Of a stretch of 64,000 nt of DNA, positions 27,533 through 35,859 are shown one piece after another (the stretch's first letter is position 1; each line of letters begins with the position of its first letter). The notes beneath the pieces were generated by a model that did not search any database, had not been told where the DNA came from, and saw only the letters and a list, made by a program, of their open reading frames with translations. Source of the stretch: Marinovum sp034669705 (GTDB taxonomy: Bacteria; Pseudomonadota; Alphaproteobacteria; Rhodobacterales; Rhodobacteraceae); contig NZ_JAXMOR010000015.1 in NCBI RefSeq assembly GCF_034669705.1, forward strand, positions 51,874-115,873, read 5' to 3'. Position numbers and translations under genes: made by a program.

Positions 27533-27625
27533 GGGAATACCCCCTTGCAAAGGCTTTGCTTTCGGTTGGTCAACAGCTATACGCTCGGCCACTTGAGCGG
27601 CAACCAGAACGCGGCGTCACGATCC

Positions 27626-28573
27626 ATGAGCCAAATCCAGACAGAACGGCTTGACCCGGCCTCGGGCGGGGTGGCGCGGGCGGCGGCGCTGCTGCGCGCC
27701 GGCGGGCGCGTCGCCTTTCCCACGGAGACGGTCTATGGCCTTGGCGCCGATGCCTGCAACGGCACGGCGGTGGCGGGGATCTATTCCGCCAAGGGCCGGC
27801 CGAGCTTCAATCCGCTGATCGCCCATGTGGCGGATATCGCGATGGCGCAGCGCTACGTGATCTGGGACGACACGGCTGACAGGGTGGCGCAGGCCTTCTG
27901 GCCGGGACCTTTGACGCTGGTGCTGCCGCTGCGCGACGGGGCCGGAATTTCGCCTTTGGTGACTGCCGGATTGTCCACCCTGGCGGTGCGGGTGCCGGCA
28001 CATCCGCTGGCGCAGGAGCTGCTGCGCGCCGTCGACGGGCCGCTGGCGGCGCCCTCAGCCAACCCCTCGGGGCGGATCAGCCCGACCGTGCCCGAACACG
28101 TGCTGGCCGGTCTGGACGGGGCGATCGAGGCGGTGCTGATCGGCGGGGCTTGCGAGGTCGGGGTGGAATCGACGATCCTTGGCCTCGCGCCCGCGCCGGT
28201 GCTGCTGCGGCCCGGCGGGCTGCCGGTAGAGGCGCTCGAGGCGCTATTGGGCGAGAGGCTGGCCGAGGGCGGCTCGGCCGAGGCGCCCAATGCGCCCGGC
28301 CAGCTGCTGTCGCATTACGCGCCGCAGGCGGGGTTGCGGATGAATGCCACCGAAGCGCGGGAGGGCGAGGTCTTGCTGGGCTTCGGGCCTGTGGGCGGGG
28401 CGTGCACCCTGTCGGCCAACGGTGATCTGCACGAGGCGGCGGCGCGGCTGTTCGGCGCGCTGCATGCGCTTGACGGGCAGGGGGCGCGGGTGATCGCGGT
28501 GGCGCCGATCCCGGAGGTCGGGCTGGGCCGGGCGATCAACGACCGGCTGCGGCGGGCGGCGGCGCCTCGGTAG
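27626..28573 (+). CDS. tsaC: L-threonylcarbamoyladenylate synthase (TsaC/Sua5)
   Basis: 315 residues. Makes threonylcarbamoyl-AMP for the t6A37 modification of ANN-decoding tRNAs. The YrdC domain has FPTETVYGLGADA, the substrate-binding KGRPSFNPLIAHV and PSANPSGRISPT (about residues 36-150). A linker leads to a C-terminal Sua5 domain beginning with APNAPGQLLSHYAPQA, so this is the long form. The frame is open far upstream, antisense to the acyl-CoA dehydrogenase; ATG 27626 is chosen as the first residue of family-like sequence. Confidence 0.93.
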   Translation: MSQIQTERLDPASGGVARAAALLRAGGRVAFPTETVYGLGADACNGTAVAGIYSAKGRPSFNPLIAHVADIAMAQRYVIWDDTADRVAQAFWPGPLTLVLPLRDGAGISPLVTAGLSTLAVRVPAHPLAQELLRAVDGPLAAPSANPSGRISPTVPEHVLAGLDGAIEAVLIGGACEVGVESTILGLAPAPVLLRPGGLPVEALEALLGERLAEGGSAEAPNAPGQLLSHYAPQAGLRMNATEAREGEVLLGFGPVGGACTLSANGDLHEAAARLFGALHALDGQGARVIAVAPIPEVGLGRAINDRLRRAAAPR

Positions 28574-28598
28574 GCAGGCACGGATCCCATCGCAACGG

Positions 28599-28808
28599 GC
28601 CCGGAACAAGGCCGAAGGCCGCCGGGCCAGCGGCTGCCCGCCCCGTCGCACCAAAGGTGCGCCACAAAGTATTGGCGCGCCTCCGGCGCGACGGGCTGCC
28701 GCTTTGGCTGAGCCAAGCGCTCCGATCAAAGGTCGTACGGACTTTGCCGGCATGAAGTGGAATACATGACCGTTGCAGCGGCACCCCGCGGGCAGCCGCT
28801 GGCCCGGC
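28599..28808. repeat. MITE-like element copy 1, 188 bp core with 21-nt perfect inverted repeats
   Basis: Arm 28621-28641 is perfectly complementary to 28788-28808. Inside are smaller stems (GCACCAAAGGTGC, GGCGCGCCTCCGGCGCG, TTGGCTGAGCCAA). Copy 2 at 51429-51695 shares the same arms, the CCCCGTCGCACCAA...GCGCC stem, GACGGGCTGCCGCTTTGGCT and the AAGCGGCACCCCGCGGGC end. The shared prefix GCCCGGAACAAGGC begins at about 28599. It lies between the convergent tsaC and ETF-QO genes. Confidence 0.85.
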
Positions 28809-28843
28809 TTCCGCAAAGCGTCGACCGGGCTCAGGCGCCTATC

Positions 28844-30493
28844 TCACATGTTCGGATAGTTCGGCCCGTCGCCGCCCTGCGGGGTCACCCATTTGATGTT
28901 CTGCGACGGGTCCTTGATGTCGCAGGTCTTGCAATGCACGCAGTTCTGGAAGTTGATCACGAACTCCGGCTTGCCTCCCTTCTCGACCACCTCATAGACC
29001 CCGGCCGGGCAATAGCGCTGCGCCGGTTCGGCGTATTTCGGCAGGTTGACGTCGATCGGCACCGAGGGGTCGATCAGCCGCAGGTGGCAGGGCTGGCTCT
29101 CCTCGTGGTTGGTGAAGGAGAACGCCACGTTGGTCAGCCGGTCAAAGCTCAGCTTGCCGTCGGGCTTGGGGTAGTCGATCGCCTTGTGCTTGGCCGCCGG
29201 CTCGGTCGCCAGAGCATCGGACGTACCATGCGCCATGGTGCCGAACAAAGAGGCGTTGAACAGCGAATTGGTCCACATGTCGAGCCCGCCAAAGGCCAGC
29301 GAAGCGGTGAGCCCCCATTTCGACCACATCGGCTTGACGTTGCGCACCTTTTTGAGGTCCTGGCCGATCGCGCCCTCGCGGACCTCGGTCTCGTAGTCCG
29401 ACAGTTCGTCGGAGGCGCGCCCCGCCTTGATCGCCGCAAAGGCCGCCTCGGCCGCCGCCTTGCCCGAAAGCATGGCGTTGTGGTTGCCCTTGATCCGCGG
29501 CACGTTGACCATGCCCACCGAACAGCCCAGGAGCGCCACGCCCGGCGCCACCATCTTGGGCATCGACTGCCAGCCGCCCTCGGTGATCGCCCGCGCGCCG
29601 TAAGCCACGCGCTTGCCGCCCTCGAGCAACTCGGCCACCATCGGGTGATGCTTGAACCGCTGGAATTCCATGTAGGGGAAGACATGCGGGTTCTTGTAGC
29701 CCAGGTGCACCACGAAACCGACGTAGACCTGGTTGTTGTCGAGGTGATAGATGAACGACCCGCCGCCGGCGTTGGCATTCAGCGGCCAGCCCATGGTGTG
29801 GGTGACCGAGCCCTCGCGGTGCTTGGCCGGGTCGATCTCCCAGATCTCCTTCATGCCGAGGCCGAATTTCTGCGGTTCCTTTCCTGCGGAGAGGTCGAAT
29901 TTGGCAATCACCTCCTTCGACAGATGGCCGCGCACCCCCTCGCCGAGGAAAACGTATTTGCCGTGCAGTTCCATGCCGGGCTCGTAGCTGGGGCCCTCGC
30001 TGCCATCGGGGTTGCGGCCGAACTCGCCGGCGACCACGCCCTTGACCTCGCCATCCGCGCCATAGACCAGCTCGGAGCAGGCCATGCCGGGGAAGATCTC
30101 GACGCCGAGCGCCTCGGCCTGCTCGGCCATCCAGCGGCAGACGTTGCCCATCGAGACGATGTAATTGCCGTGGTTCGACATCAGCTTGGGCATCGGCCAG
30201 TTCGGCACCCGCACCTTGCCGGCCTCACCCAGCATGTAGAAATTGTCGTCCTTGACCGGCACGGTGAGCGGCGCGCCCTTGTCCTTCCAGTCGGGGATCA
30301 GCGCATCCAGACCGCAGGGGTCGAGCACCGCGCCCGAGAGGATATGCGCACCCACCTCTGAGCCCTTCTCCAGCACCACCACCTCGAGATCGGCGTCGAG
30401 CTGCTTGAGCCGGATCGCGGCCGAGAGCCCGGCGGGGCCCGCGCCCACGATCACCACATCGTATTCCATCGCTTCGCGCGTCACGTCGCTCAT
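28844..30493 (-). CDS. etfD: Electron transfer flavoprotein-ubiquinone oxidoreductase
   Basis: 549 residues. Passes electrons from ETF (fed by acyl-CoA dehydrogenases) to ubiquinone at the inner membrane. FAD-binding GAGPAGLSAAIRLKQ is near residue 17, followed by LEKGSEVGAHILSGAVLDP. The C-terminal 4Fe-4S ferredoxin part shows CPAGVYE and CVHCKTCDIKDPSQNI. The membrane loop GGWQSMPKMVAPG is conserved. Function fits the nearby acyl-CoA dehydrogenase, though they are not in one operon. Full length. Confidence 0.97.
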   Translation of the reverse strand: MSDVTREAMEYDVVIVGAGPAGLSAAIRLKQLDADLEVVVLEKGSEVGAHILSGAVLDPCGLDALIPDWKDKGAPLTVPVKDDNFYMLGEAGKVRVPNWPMPKLMSNHGNYIVSMGNVCRWMAEQAEALGVEIFPGMACSELVYGADGEVKGVVAGEFGRNPDGSEGPSYEPGMELHGKYVFLGEGVRGHLSKEVIAKFDLSAGKEPQKFGLGMKEIWEIDPAKHREGSVTHTMGWPLNANAGGGSFIYHLDNNQVYVGFVVHLGYKNPHVFPYMEFQRFKHHPMVAELLEGGKRVAYGARAITEGGWQSMPKMVAPGVALLGCSVGMVNVPRIKGNHNAMLSGKAAAEAAFAAIKAGRASDELSDYETEVREGAIGQDLKKVRNVKPMWSKWGLTASLAFGGLDMWTNSLFNASLFGTMAHGTSDALATEPAAKHKAIDYPKPDGKLSFDRLTNVAFSFTNHEESQPCHLRLIDPSVPIDVNLPKYAEPAQRYCPAGVYEVVEKGGKPEFVINFQNCVHCKTCDIKDPSQNIKWVTPQGGDGPNYPNM

Positions 30494-30788
30494 CTCATCC
30501 CCCTGGCCTGTGCTGCACCTGCATCATGATCCGCAGAGTCCTGCCCGGAAAATGCCCTCCGGTCAACGTCCGGCGCTGCGTCATAATCGAACAATTTCGG
30601 CCCGCGAGGCGCAATTTCCTGATGTTAGCGCCCAAGCTCTGCCGCGGCGGCGAATCACGCGGGGCTTTGCCCATGCGGGCAAATCACCCTTGCATCCGGT
30701 CCGATGCTCGGGGCAATGTCGCTGAAACGAGCTGTGATGAATTCGCCGCCGCCCCGCACAGGGCTGGCGGCCCTTTCTGGTAAGGCCA
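30494..30788. other. Divergent intergenic region ETF-QO / greA
   Basis: 295 bp with no gene, tRNA or clear repeat. It must hold promoters for both flanking genes, but no convincing -35/-10 pair was found. Confidence 0.5.
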
Positions 30789-31259
30789 ATGGAAAAGATA
30801 CCTATGACGCGCGCCGGCCATGCCGCGCTCGAGACAGAATTGAAGACGCTCAAATCCATCGAGCGCCCCGCGGTGATCCAGGCGATTGCCGAGGCGCGTG
30901 AACTGGGGGATTTGAAGGAGAACGCCGAGTACCATTCGGCGCGGGAAAAGCAGGGATTCATCGAGGGCCGGATCAAGGAACTCGAAGGCGTGCTCAGCCT
31001 GACCGAGGTGATCGATCCGACCAAGCTCTCGGGATCGGTCAAGTTCGGCGCTACGGTCACCGTCGTCGATGAAGAGACCGACGAGGAAAAGACCTGGCAG
31101 ATCGTCGGCGAGCATGAGGCCAATGTGGAAAAGGGCCTGCTGAACATGAAATCGCCGATTGCCCGCGCCCTGATCGGCAAGGAAGAGGGCGACAGCGTCG
31201 AAGTGCGCACACCCGGCGGGACAAAGGATTACGAAATCCTCAAGATCGCCTATATCTGA
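30789..31259 (+). CDS. greA: Transcription elongation factor GreA
   Basis: 156 residues. Stimulates cleavage of backtracked RNA by RNA polymerase. The N-terminal coiled coil includes IAEARELGDLKENAEYHSAREKQ, whose acidic tip (GDLKENAEY) reaches the polymerase active site. The C-terminal FKBP-like domain contains FGATVTVVDEE and SPIARALIGKEEGDSVEV. TAAGG ribosome site. A conserved membrane-protein gene follows 40 bp later on the same strand. Confidence 0.96.
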   Translation: MEKIPMTRAGHAALETELKTLKSIERPAVIQAIAEARELGDLKENAEYHSAREKQGFIEGRIKELEGVLSLTEVIDPTKLSGSVKFGATVTVVDEETDEEKTWQIVGEHEANVEKGLLNMKSPIARALIGKEEGDSVEVRTPGGTKDYEILKIAYI

Positions 31260-31299
31260 CGGCGCGCGCCCCGAGAACTCTCCCCTTGCGCGCCCCATC

Positions 31300-32373
31300 A
31301 TGAAGAGCCCGGCCATGCCCGACGCGACATCCGAGACACAGACCCCCGAGGCCGGCGCGAGGCTCGCGCCCTCGGCGCCCACGCCCTTGGGCATCTACGA
31401 CCGCAGCCGCGGCCCGCAGGTCAGCGGGGTCGAGGTGGTCGCGGTGGCGCTGTCACTGATCTGGCTGCTCGGGGCGGCGGTGTTCTTCGTGGTGCTCGAG
31501 CCCAGCACGGACGGCGAAGACGGGCTGCGCTTTCTGATGACCATGCTGGCGGTCTTCATGCCGGTGGGGATGATCTGGGTCGCCGCCACTGCCGCGCGCG
31601 CCTCCAAGGTGATGCGCGACGAGGCGGTGCGGCTGCAGACCGCGATCGACGCCCTGCGCCACGCCTATGTCAGCCAGAGCCAGGGCGGCGCCTCGGCCAC
31701 CTCGGTCGGTCGCAAGCTCGACGAGATCGCGGCGGCCCAGCGCAAGGCAGAGGCAACGCTGGCGATGTTCTCCTCGACCCGAGAGATCGGCAGCCACCGC
31801 CCGGCCCAGCCGTCCGGCAAGCCGCCGATGGCACCGCCGCAGGCCCAGGTCGACGACCAGCCGGCACTGGCGCTCGGCACCCCGGCCGAGGCCCTGACGC
31901 CGGAGTTGTCGAACGATGATTTCATCCGCGCGCTGAACTTCCCCGAGACCGCCGAGGACCGCGAGGGCTTTTCCGCCCTGCGCCGGGCGCTCAAGCACCG
32001 GCCCACCGCGCAGCTGGTGCAGGCGGCGCAGGACGTGCTGACCCTGCTGAGCCAGGACGGCATCTACATGGACGACCTGCGTCCCGACATGGCCAAGCCC
32101 GACGTCTGGCGGCGCTTTGCCGAAGGTGCACGGGGCCGCGCCATCGCCGGTCTCGGCGGAGTGCGCGACCGCTCGTCGCTGGCGCTTTCGGCCGGCCGGA
32201 TGAAGCAGGACCCGATCTTCCGCGACGCGGCGCATCATTTCCTGCGGGTCTATGACCGCGCGTTTCAGAGCTTTTCCGAACGCGCCTCGGATGCCGAGGT
32301 GGCGGCTTTTTCCAACACCCGCACCTCCCGCGCCTTCATGCTGCTGGGCCGGGTGGCCGGCACCTTCGACTGA
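31300..32373 (+). CDS. Conserved hypothetical membrane protein
   Basis: 357 residues. A disordered N-terminus (residues 1-45) is followed by two hydrophobic helices, VVAVALSLIWLLGAAVFFVV and MTMLAVFMPVGMIWVAATAA. Then comes a long soluble part that begins as a likely coiled coil (MRDEAVRLQTAIDALRHAYV and GRKLDEIAAAQRKAEATLAM) and ends in a helical region. No named domain is recognised. Similar proteins seem common in Rhodobacteraceae next to greA, from memory. ATG 31300 or 31315 could be the start; neither has a strong ribosome site. Confidence 0.65.
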   Translation: MKSPAMPDATSETQTPEAGARLAPSAPTPLGIYDRSRGPQVSGVEVVAVALSLIWLLGAAVFFVVLEPSTDGEDGLRFLMTMLAVFMPVGMIWVAATAARASKVMRDEAVRLQTAIDALRHAYVSQSQGGASATSVGRKLDEIAAAQRKAEATLAMFSSTREIGSHRPAQPSGKPPMAPPQAQVDDQPALALGTPAEALTPELSNDDFIRALNFPETAEDREGFSALRRALKHRPTAQLVQAAQDVLTLLSQDGIYMDDLRPDMAKPDVWRRFAEGARGRAIAGLGGVRDRSSLALSAGRMKQDPIFRDAAHHFLRVYDRAFQSFSERASDAEVAAFSNTRTSRAFMLLGRVAGTFD

Positions 32374-32395
32374 CGCCGTTCCTCGACTGATCCCT

Positions 32396-32660
32396 GCGGT
32401 TGAGGCAGAGGCCCCGGCTCGGCGGCCGGGGCGCGGTCAGGGAGCGCTCCCCCGTCCCGGGCTTGACCCGGGAGCTCTTGATTCACGACGCAGAGACCGT
32501 GACGCGATGCCCGAGACGCAGTTCCCCGGATCTCCGTCGCGGACCTGATCCGGGACCTCATCACCCGCAACCCAGAGGCCCCGGCTCGGGGGCCGGGGCG
32601 CGGTCACCATGCGCGCCGCCCTCCCGGGCTTGACCCGGGACCTCTTGAGCTCCGCGCCCG
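32396..32660. repeat. Palindromic repeat cluster between the greA-side gene and moeA
   Basis: GC palindromes of the same family occur in both orientations: GAGGCCCCGGCTCGGCGGCC-type at 32408-32432 and 32575-32599, CCCGGGCTTGACCCGGGA at about 32456-32472 and 32623-32640, and GGACCTGATCCGGGACC near 32541-32557. The arrangement repeats about every 167 bp. No gene is present. Confidence 0.75.
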
Positions 32661-34745
32661 TCAGACCCCGAAACTCGCGAACGGCAGGAACCGCACCGGA
32701 TCGCCCTCGGCGATCTCCGCCGCGCCGTCGGGCAGTTCCACCAGCCCCTCGGCCCAGCTCAGTCCGCTGATCCGGCCGGAGCCCTCAGAGCCGAAGACTT
32801 CGGCCCGCCCACCGCGCATCCGTGCCCGCAGGTATTCCCGTCGCCCCGGCTTCTTGAGCTTGGCAAAGCCTGCCGGCACGTCGAAGCCCTGCGGCACACA
32901 CCAGTCGCCGCCGGCCAGCACCTCGAGCGCCGGCCGGGCAAAGATCAACGCACAGACCAGCGCCGCCACCGGGTTGCCGGGCAGACCGAAGACCGGCACG
33001 CGCCCCCAGGTGCCCAGCGCCAGGGGCCGTCCCGGCTTGACCGCGATCCGCCAGAGCTGCATCGCGCCTTCCTCGCGCAAGAGCGCCGACATGTGGTCCT
33101 CGTCGCCGGCCGAGGCCCCGCCGGAGCTCAGCACCACATCCGCCTGCGCCGCCGCGGCATCGAGCCGGTCCCGCAGGCCGGCGCGGTCGTCCGGCGCGAT
33201 GCCGAGGTCCACCGCCGCGAACCCCCAGCGCCGCGCCAGCGCCAGCAGCATCGGGCGGTTGGCGTCGAAAATCTGCCCCGGTCCGGCCTCTGATCCCGGC
33301 GGCCGAATCTCGTCGCCGGTCGAGAGCACGCCGACCCTGAGCCGCCGCCTGAGCGGCAGCGCGCCATGCCCGACCGCCGCCAGCAGCGCCAGGTCCGCCG
33401 GCGTCAGCCGTCGCCCGGCGCGCCGCACCGTGTCGCCCGCGCCGACATCCTCGCCCGCCCGCCGCGCATTGGCGCCGCGCTTGAGCGGGCCGTTGAGGGC
33501 GATCTGCCCGCCATCGGTGGTCACGTCTTCCTGCAGCGCCACCGTGTCCACCCCCACAGGCAGGGCAGCGCCGGTGAGGATGCGCAGCGCCTGTCCCGAC
33601 GGCACGGCGCCCGCGAAGGGCACCCCGGCGGCGGCCCGGCCCGCGACCAGCGGCAGGCGGGCGACGCCTTCGGGCAGCGGACCGGCAAAGCCATAGCCGT
33701 CGACCGCCGAATTGGCCTGCGGCGGGTTCGACCGGCGGGCGGTGATCTCCTGCGCCAGGATGCGGCCCTCGGCTTCGTCGAGCGGCGCCTCCTCGACCGC
33801 GACCACCGGGTCGAGCGTGTCGCGCAGATGCGCCAGCGCGTCATCGACCGGCACCCAGTCCACCCCCGGCGGCAAGGCAAAGCAGTCGTTCGACAGCGGC
33901 GGCGGGGCGAGGGCAGGGCCGGCCAGCGCCGCCTCGAAGCCCAGCCCGAAGATCCAGCCTTCCTCCGGCGCGGTGACATCCAGCATCGCCGTCAGCGTCT
34001 CGGCCGGCAGATCGGCAATCCCCCGGGCCAGCACCCGCACCTGGGCGCGGTCCTTGATCTCGCCGGGCGCGCGTTCGGCCGCGATGCGCGGTGCCAGCAG
34101 CGAGGGCCAGACCTCGACCAGGGCCACCGCCCGGTCGAGCGGCTCGAACGGCCAGACCGCCACGTCGAAACGCCGCCGCAGCCGTTCGAGCACCGGCAGC
34201 CCCATGAAGACCTGCGAGCCCACCGCGCCGGCGCCGGCCATCTGCCAGCAGGTGAAGGCGCCGTTGGCCCGGTCCTCGCAGGCCCGCCGGTCGGGAAAGG
34301 GATTGCGGTAGCCCTGCTTGGTGCGCGGCAGCCCGTCGATGTCGCGCGGCAGCCCGTTGCTCCAGAACGGGCCCGTGCCGCCGAAGCGCCGGTTGATCTC
34401 GCCGGCCAGATCGAAGCGGTTGTTCGACTTCGGCGCATCCTCGATCCGGGTCTCGAACCAGTCCCAGAGCGCCAGCGGATCGGCCCGGCCGGTCAGCGCC
34501 TCGGCAAAGCCCTGCGGGTAGCCGAAGGGGAAATCGACGCCCAGAAACAGTCGCCGCCCGGCCGCCTGTTCCTCGGCCATCAGTTCCGACAGCGCCGCCT
34601 CGGCCACCTGCCGGTTGCGCAGATAGACCGGCTCCTCCGCCACGCCCTGTCGCACCACGGCCAGCCAGATCGCATCGGCCTTGGGGCGCGGGCCGCGGTC
34701 ATTGCCGCCGGACCAGTCGAGAATGGCAATGGTGTCAAAGCTCAC
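32661..34745 (-). CDS. moeA: Fused protein: N-terminal RNase H-like (DUF429-like) domain + molybdopterin molybdotransferase MoeA
   Basis: 694 residues, against about 400 for ordinary MoeA. The MoeA part starts near residue 290 (WVPVDDALAHL...NSAVDGYGF) and includes VLSTGDEI, IFDANRPML, LSSGGASAGDEDH and GLPGNPVAALV. It inserts molybdenum into adenylylated molybdopterin. The N-terminal 280 residues are unusual: ILDWSGG (Asp10), FLGVDFPFGYP (Asp71), VEVWPSLL (Glu211) and EIKDRAQVR (Asp232) are spaced like the acidic residues of RNase H-fold domains such as DUF429. This is inference. Last gene of fdhD-mobA-mobB-moeA, overlapping mobB by 4 nt. Confidence 0.88.
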   Translation of the reverse strand: MSFDTIAILDWSGGNDRGPRPKADAIWLAVVRQGVAEEPVYLRNRQVAEAALSELMAEEQAAGRRLFLGVDFPFGYPQGFAEALTGRADPLALWDWFETRIEDAPKSNNRFDLAGEINRRFGGTGPFWSNGLPRDIDGLPRTKQGYRNPFPDRRACEDRANGAFTCWQMAGAGAVGSQVFMGLPVLERLRRRFDVAVWPFEPLDRAVALVEVWPSLLAPRIAAERAPGEIKDRAQVRVLARGIADLPAETLTAMLDVTAPEEGWIFGLGFEAALAGPALAPPPLSNDCFALPPGVDWVPVDDALAHLRDTLDPVVAVEEAPLDEAEGRILAQEITARRSNPPQANSAVDGYGFAGPLPEGVARLPLVAGRAAAGVPFAGAVPSGQALRILTGAALPVGVDTVALQEDVTTDGGQIALNGPLKRGANARRAGEDVGAGDTVRRAGRRLTPADLALLAAVGHGALPLRRRLRVGVLSTGDEIRPPGSEAGPGQIFDANRPMLLALARRWGFAAVDLGIAPDDRAGLRDRLDAAAAQADVVLSSGGASAGDEDHMSALLREEGAMQLWRIAVKPGRPLALGTWGRVPVFGLPGNPVAALVCALIFARPALEVLAGGDWCVPQGFDVPAGFAKLKKPGRREYLRARMRGGRAEVFGSEGSGRISGLSWAEGLVELPDGAAEIAEGDPVRFLPFASFGV

Positions 34746-35233
34746 AATCCCACCTCCCGCAGGATGAAATCGGCAATCGCGCCGGTGTCGTCGAGGTGAA
34801 ACACCGGCCGGTCGAGCGATGGCGCCGCATCCGAGGCCACGGCGCGGATCGTCGGATCCCCCGGTGCGATCAGCGGCTGACCGGTGGCGGCGCGCTGGGC
34901 CTCGATCTTGGGATGACGGTCGCGCTTGTAGCCCTCGACCAGCACCAGGTCACAGGGCGCGAGCTGCGTCAGCAGGGTCTCGAGCGGCGGCTCGTCCTCG
35001 CCGCGCAGCTCGGTCATCAGCGCCAGGCGGTTGCGCGAGGCCAGCAGCACCTGCGCCGCCCCGGCCATGCGGTGACGATGCGAATCCTTGCCTGGCTGGT
35101 CGACGTCAAAGCTGTGGTGGGCGTGTTTCACCGTCGAGACGGTGAAGCCGCGGGCGGTGATCTCGGCGACCAGCCGCTCCATCAGCCCGGTCTTGCCGGA
35201 GTTCTTCCAGCCGGTCACGCCATAGAGCCTCAT
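34742..35233 (-). CDS. mobB: Molybdopterin-guanine dinucleotide biosynthesis protein B
   Basis: 163 residues, a P-loop GTPase that assists MobA in making the guanylated cofactor. N-terminal GVTGWKNSGKTGLMERLVAE is the P-loop. TVKHAHHSFDVDQPGKDSHRHR and LVEGYKRDRHPKIE are conserved. Its start overlaps the mobA stop as ATGA and its stop overlaps moeA, so all four maturation genes are coupled. Confidence 0.94.
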   Translation of the reverse strand: MRLYGVTGWKNSGKTGLMERLVAEITARGFTVSTVKHAHHSFDVDQPGKDSHRHRMAGAAQVLLASRNRLALMTELRGEDEPPLETLLTQLAPCDLVLVEGYKRDRHPKIEAQRAATGQPLIAPGDPTIRAVASDAAPSLDRPVFHLDDTGAIADFILREVGL

Positions 35234-35859
35234 GCCAGCAGCGCCTCCGCTTGCGCCAGGTCCTCGGGCGTGTTGACGTTGAAGAAGGCCTCAGGGTCGG
35301 GAAAGCGCGCCTCGCGGCCGCCGTGGCGGTCAGTCCAGAGCACCACCTTTTTCAGCCCGTCGGCCAAGGCGGCGCGCAGGTCATCGCGCAGCGCCACCGG
35401 CCAAAGGCCGAAGGTCGGGTGGCGCACGAGGCCCGACTGCGACATCGATCTGGTCGCCTCGCCGGCGGCGCGCGGCGTGGCGGCAAGGACCAGCGGATGG
35501 ACCTGGCCGCGGCTTTCGGCCTCGAGCCGCGCCACGAGATCAGCGGGCAGGAACGGCGTGTCGGCGGCGGCGGTGACGATCCGGTCGTAGCCCTGCGCGG
35601 CGGCGTGGTCGAGCCCGGCCAGCACCCCGGCCAGCGGCCCGGCAAAACCGGGGATGCTGTCGGCCACCACCGGCAGGCCCAACCCCGAAAAGCGCGTGGG
35701 ATCGCCATTGGCATTGAGCACCAGCGCCGCCACCTGCGGCCCCAGCCGGCGGGTGACATGGCCGAGGATCGTGTCACCGCCCAGGGCGAGCAGCCCCTTG
35801 TCGCCGCCGCCCATCCGCGTCGCCTGACCGCCGGCGAGGATCACGCCGAGCACGCTCAC
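35230..35859 (-). CDS. mobA: Molybdenum cofactor guanylyltransferase MobA
   Basis: 209 residues. Attaches GMP to molybdopterin. N-terminal VILAGGQATRMGGGDKGLLALGG split over residues 7-29 is the nucleotide-binding signature, followed by LVLNANGDP and TAAADTPFLPADLV. The true start is GTG at 35859, overlapping the fdhD stop as GTGA; a long open frame upstream of it is antisense noise within fdhD. Downstream it overlaps mobB by 4 nt. Confidence 0.93.
   Translation of the reverse strand: MSVLGVILAGGQATRMGGGDKGLLALGGDTILGHVTRRLGPQVAALVLNANGDPTRFSGLGLPVVADSIPGFAGPLAGVLAGLDHAAAQGYDRIVTAAADTPFLPADLVARLEAESRGQVHPLVLAATPRAAGEATRSMSQSGLVRHPTFGLWPVALRDDLRAALADGLKKVVLWTDRHGGREARFPDPEAFFNVNTPEDLAQAEALLA

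Noticed and set aside
25871..27625. Very long open frame antisense to the acyl-CoA dehydrogenase, continuous with tsaC
   Set aside because: It has low-complexity His/Gln/Arg-rich sequence typical of the complement of GC-rich coding DNA, no domain, and tsaC has a normal start at 27626.
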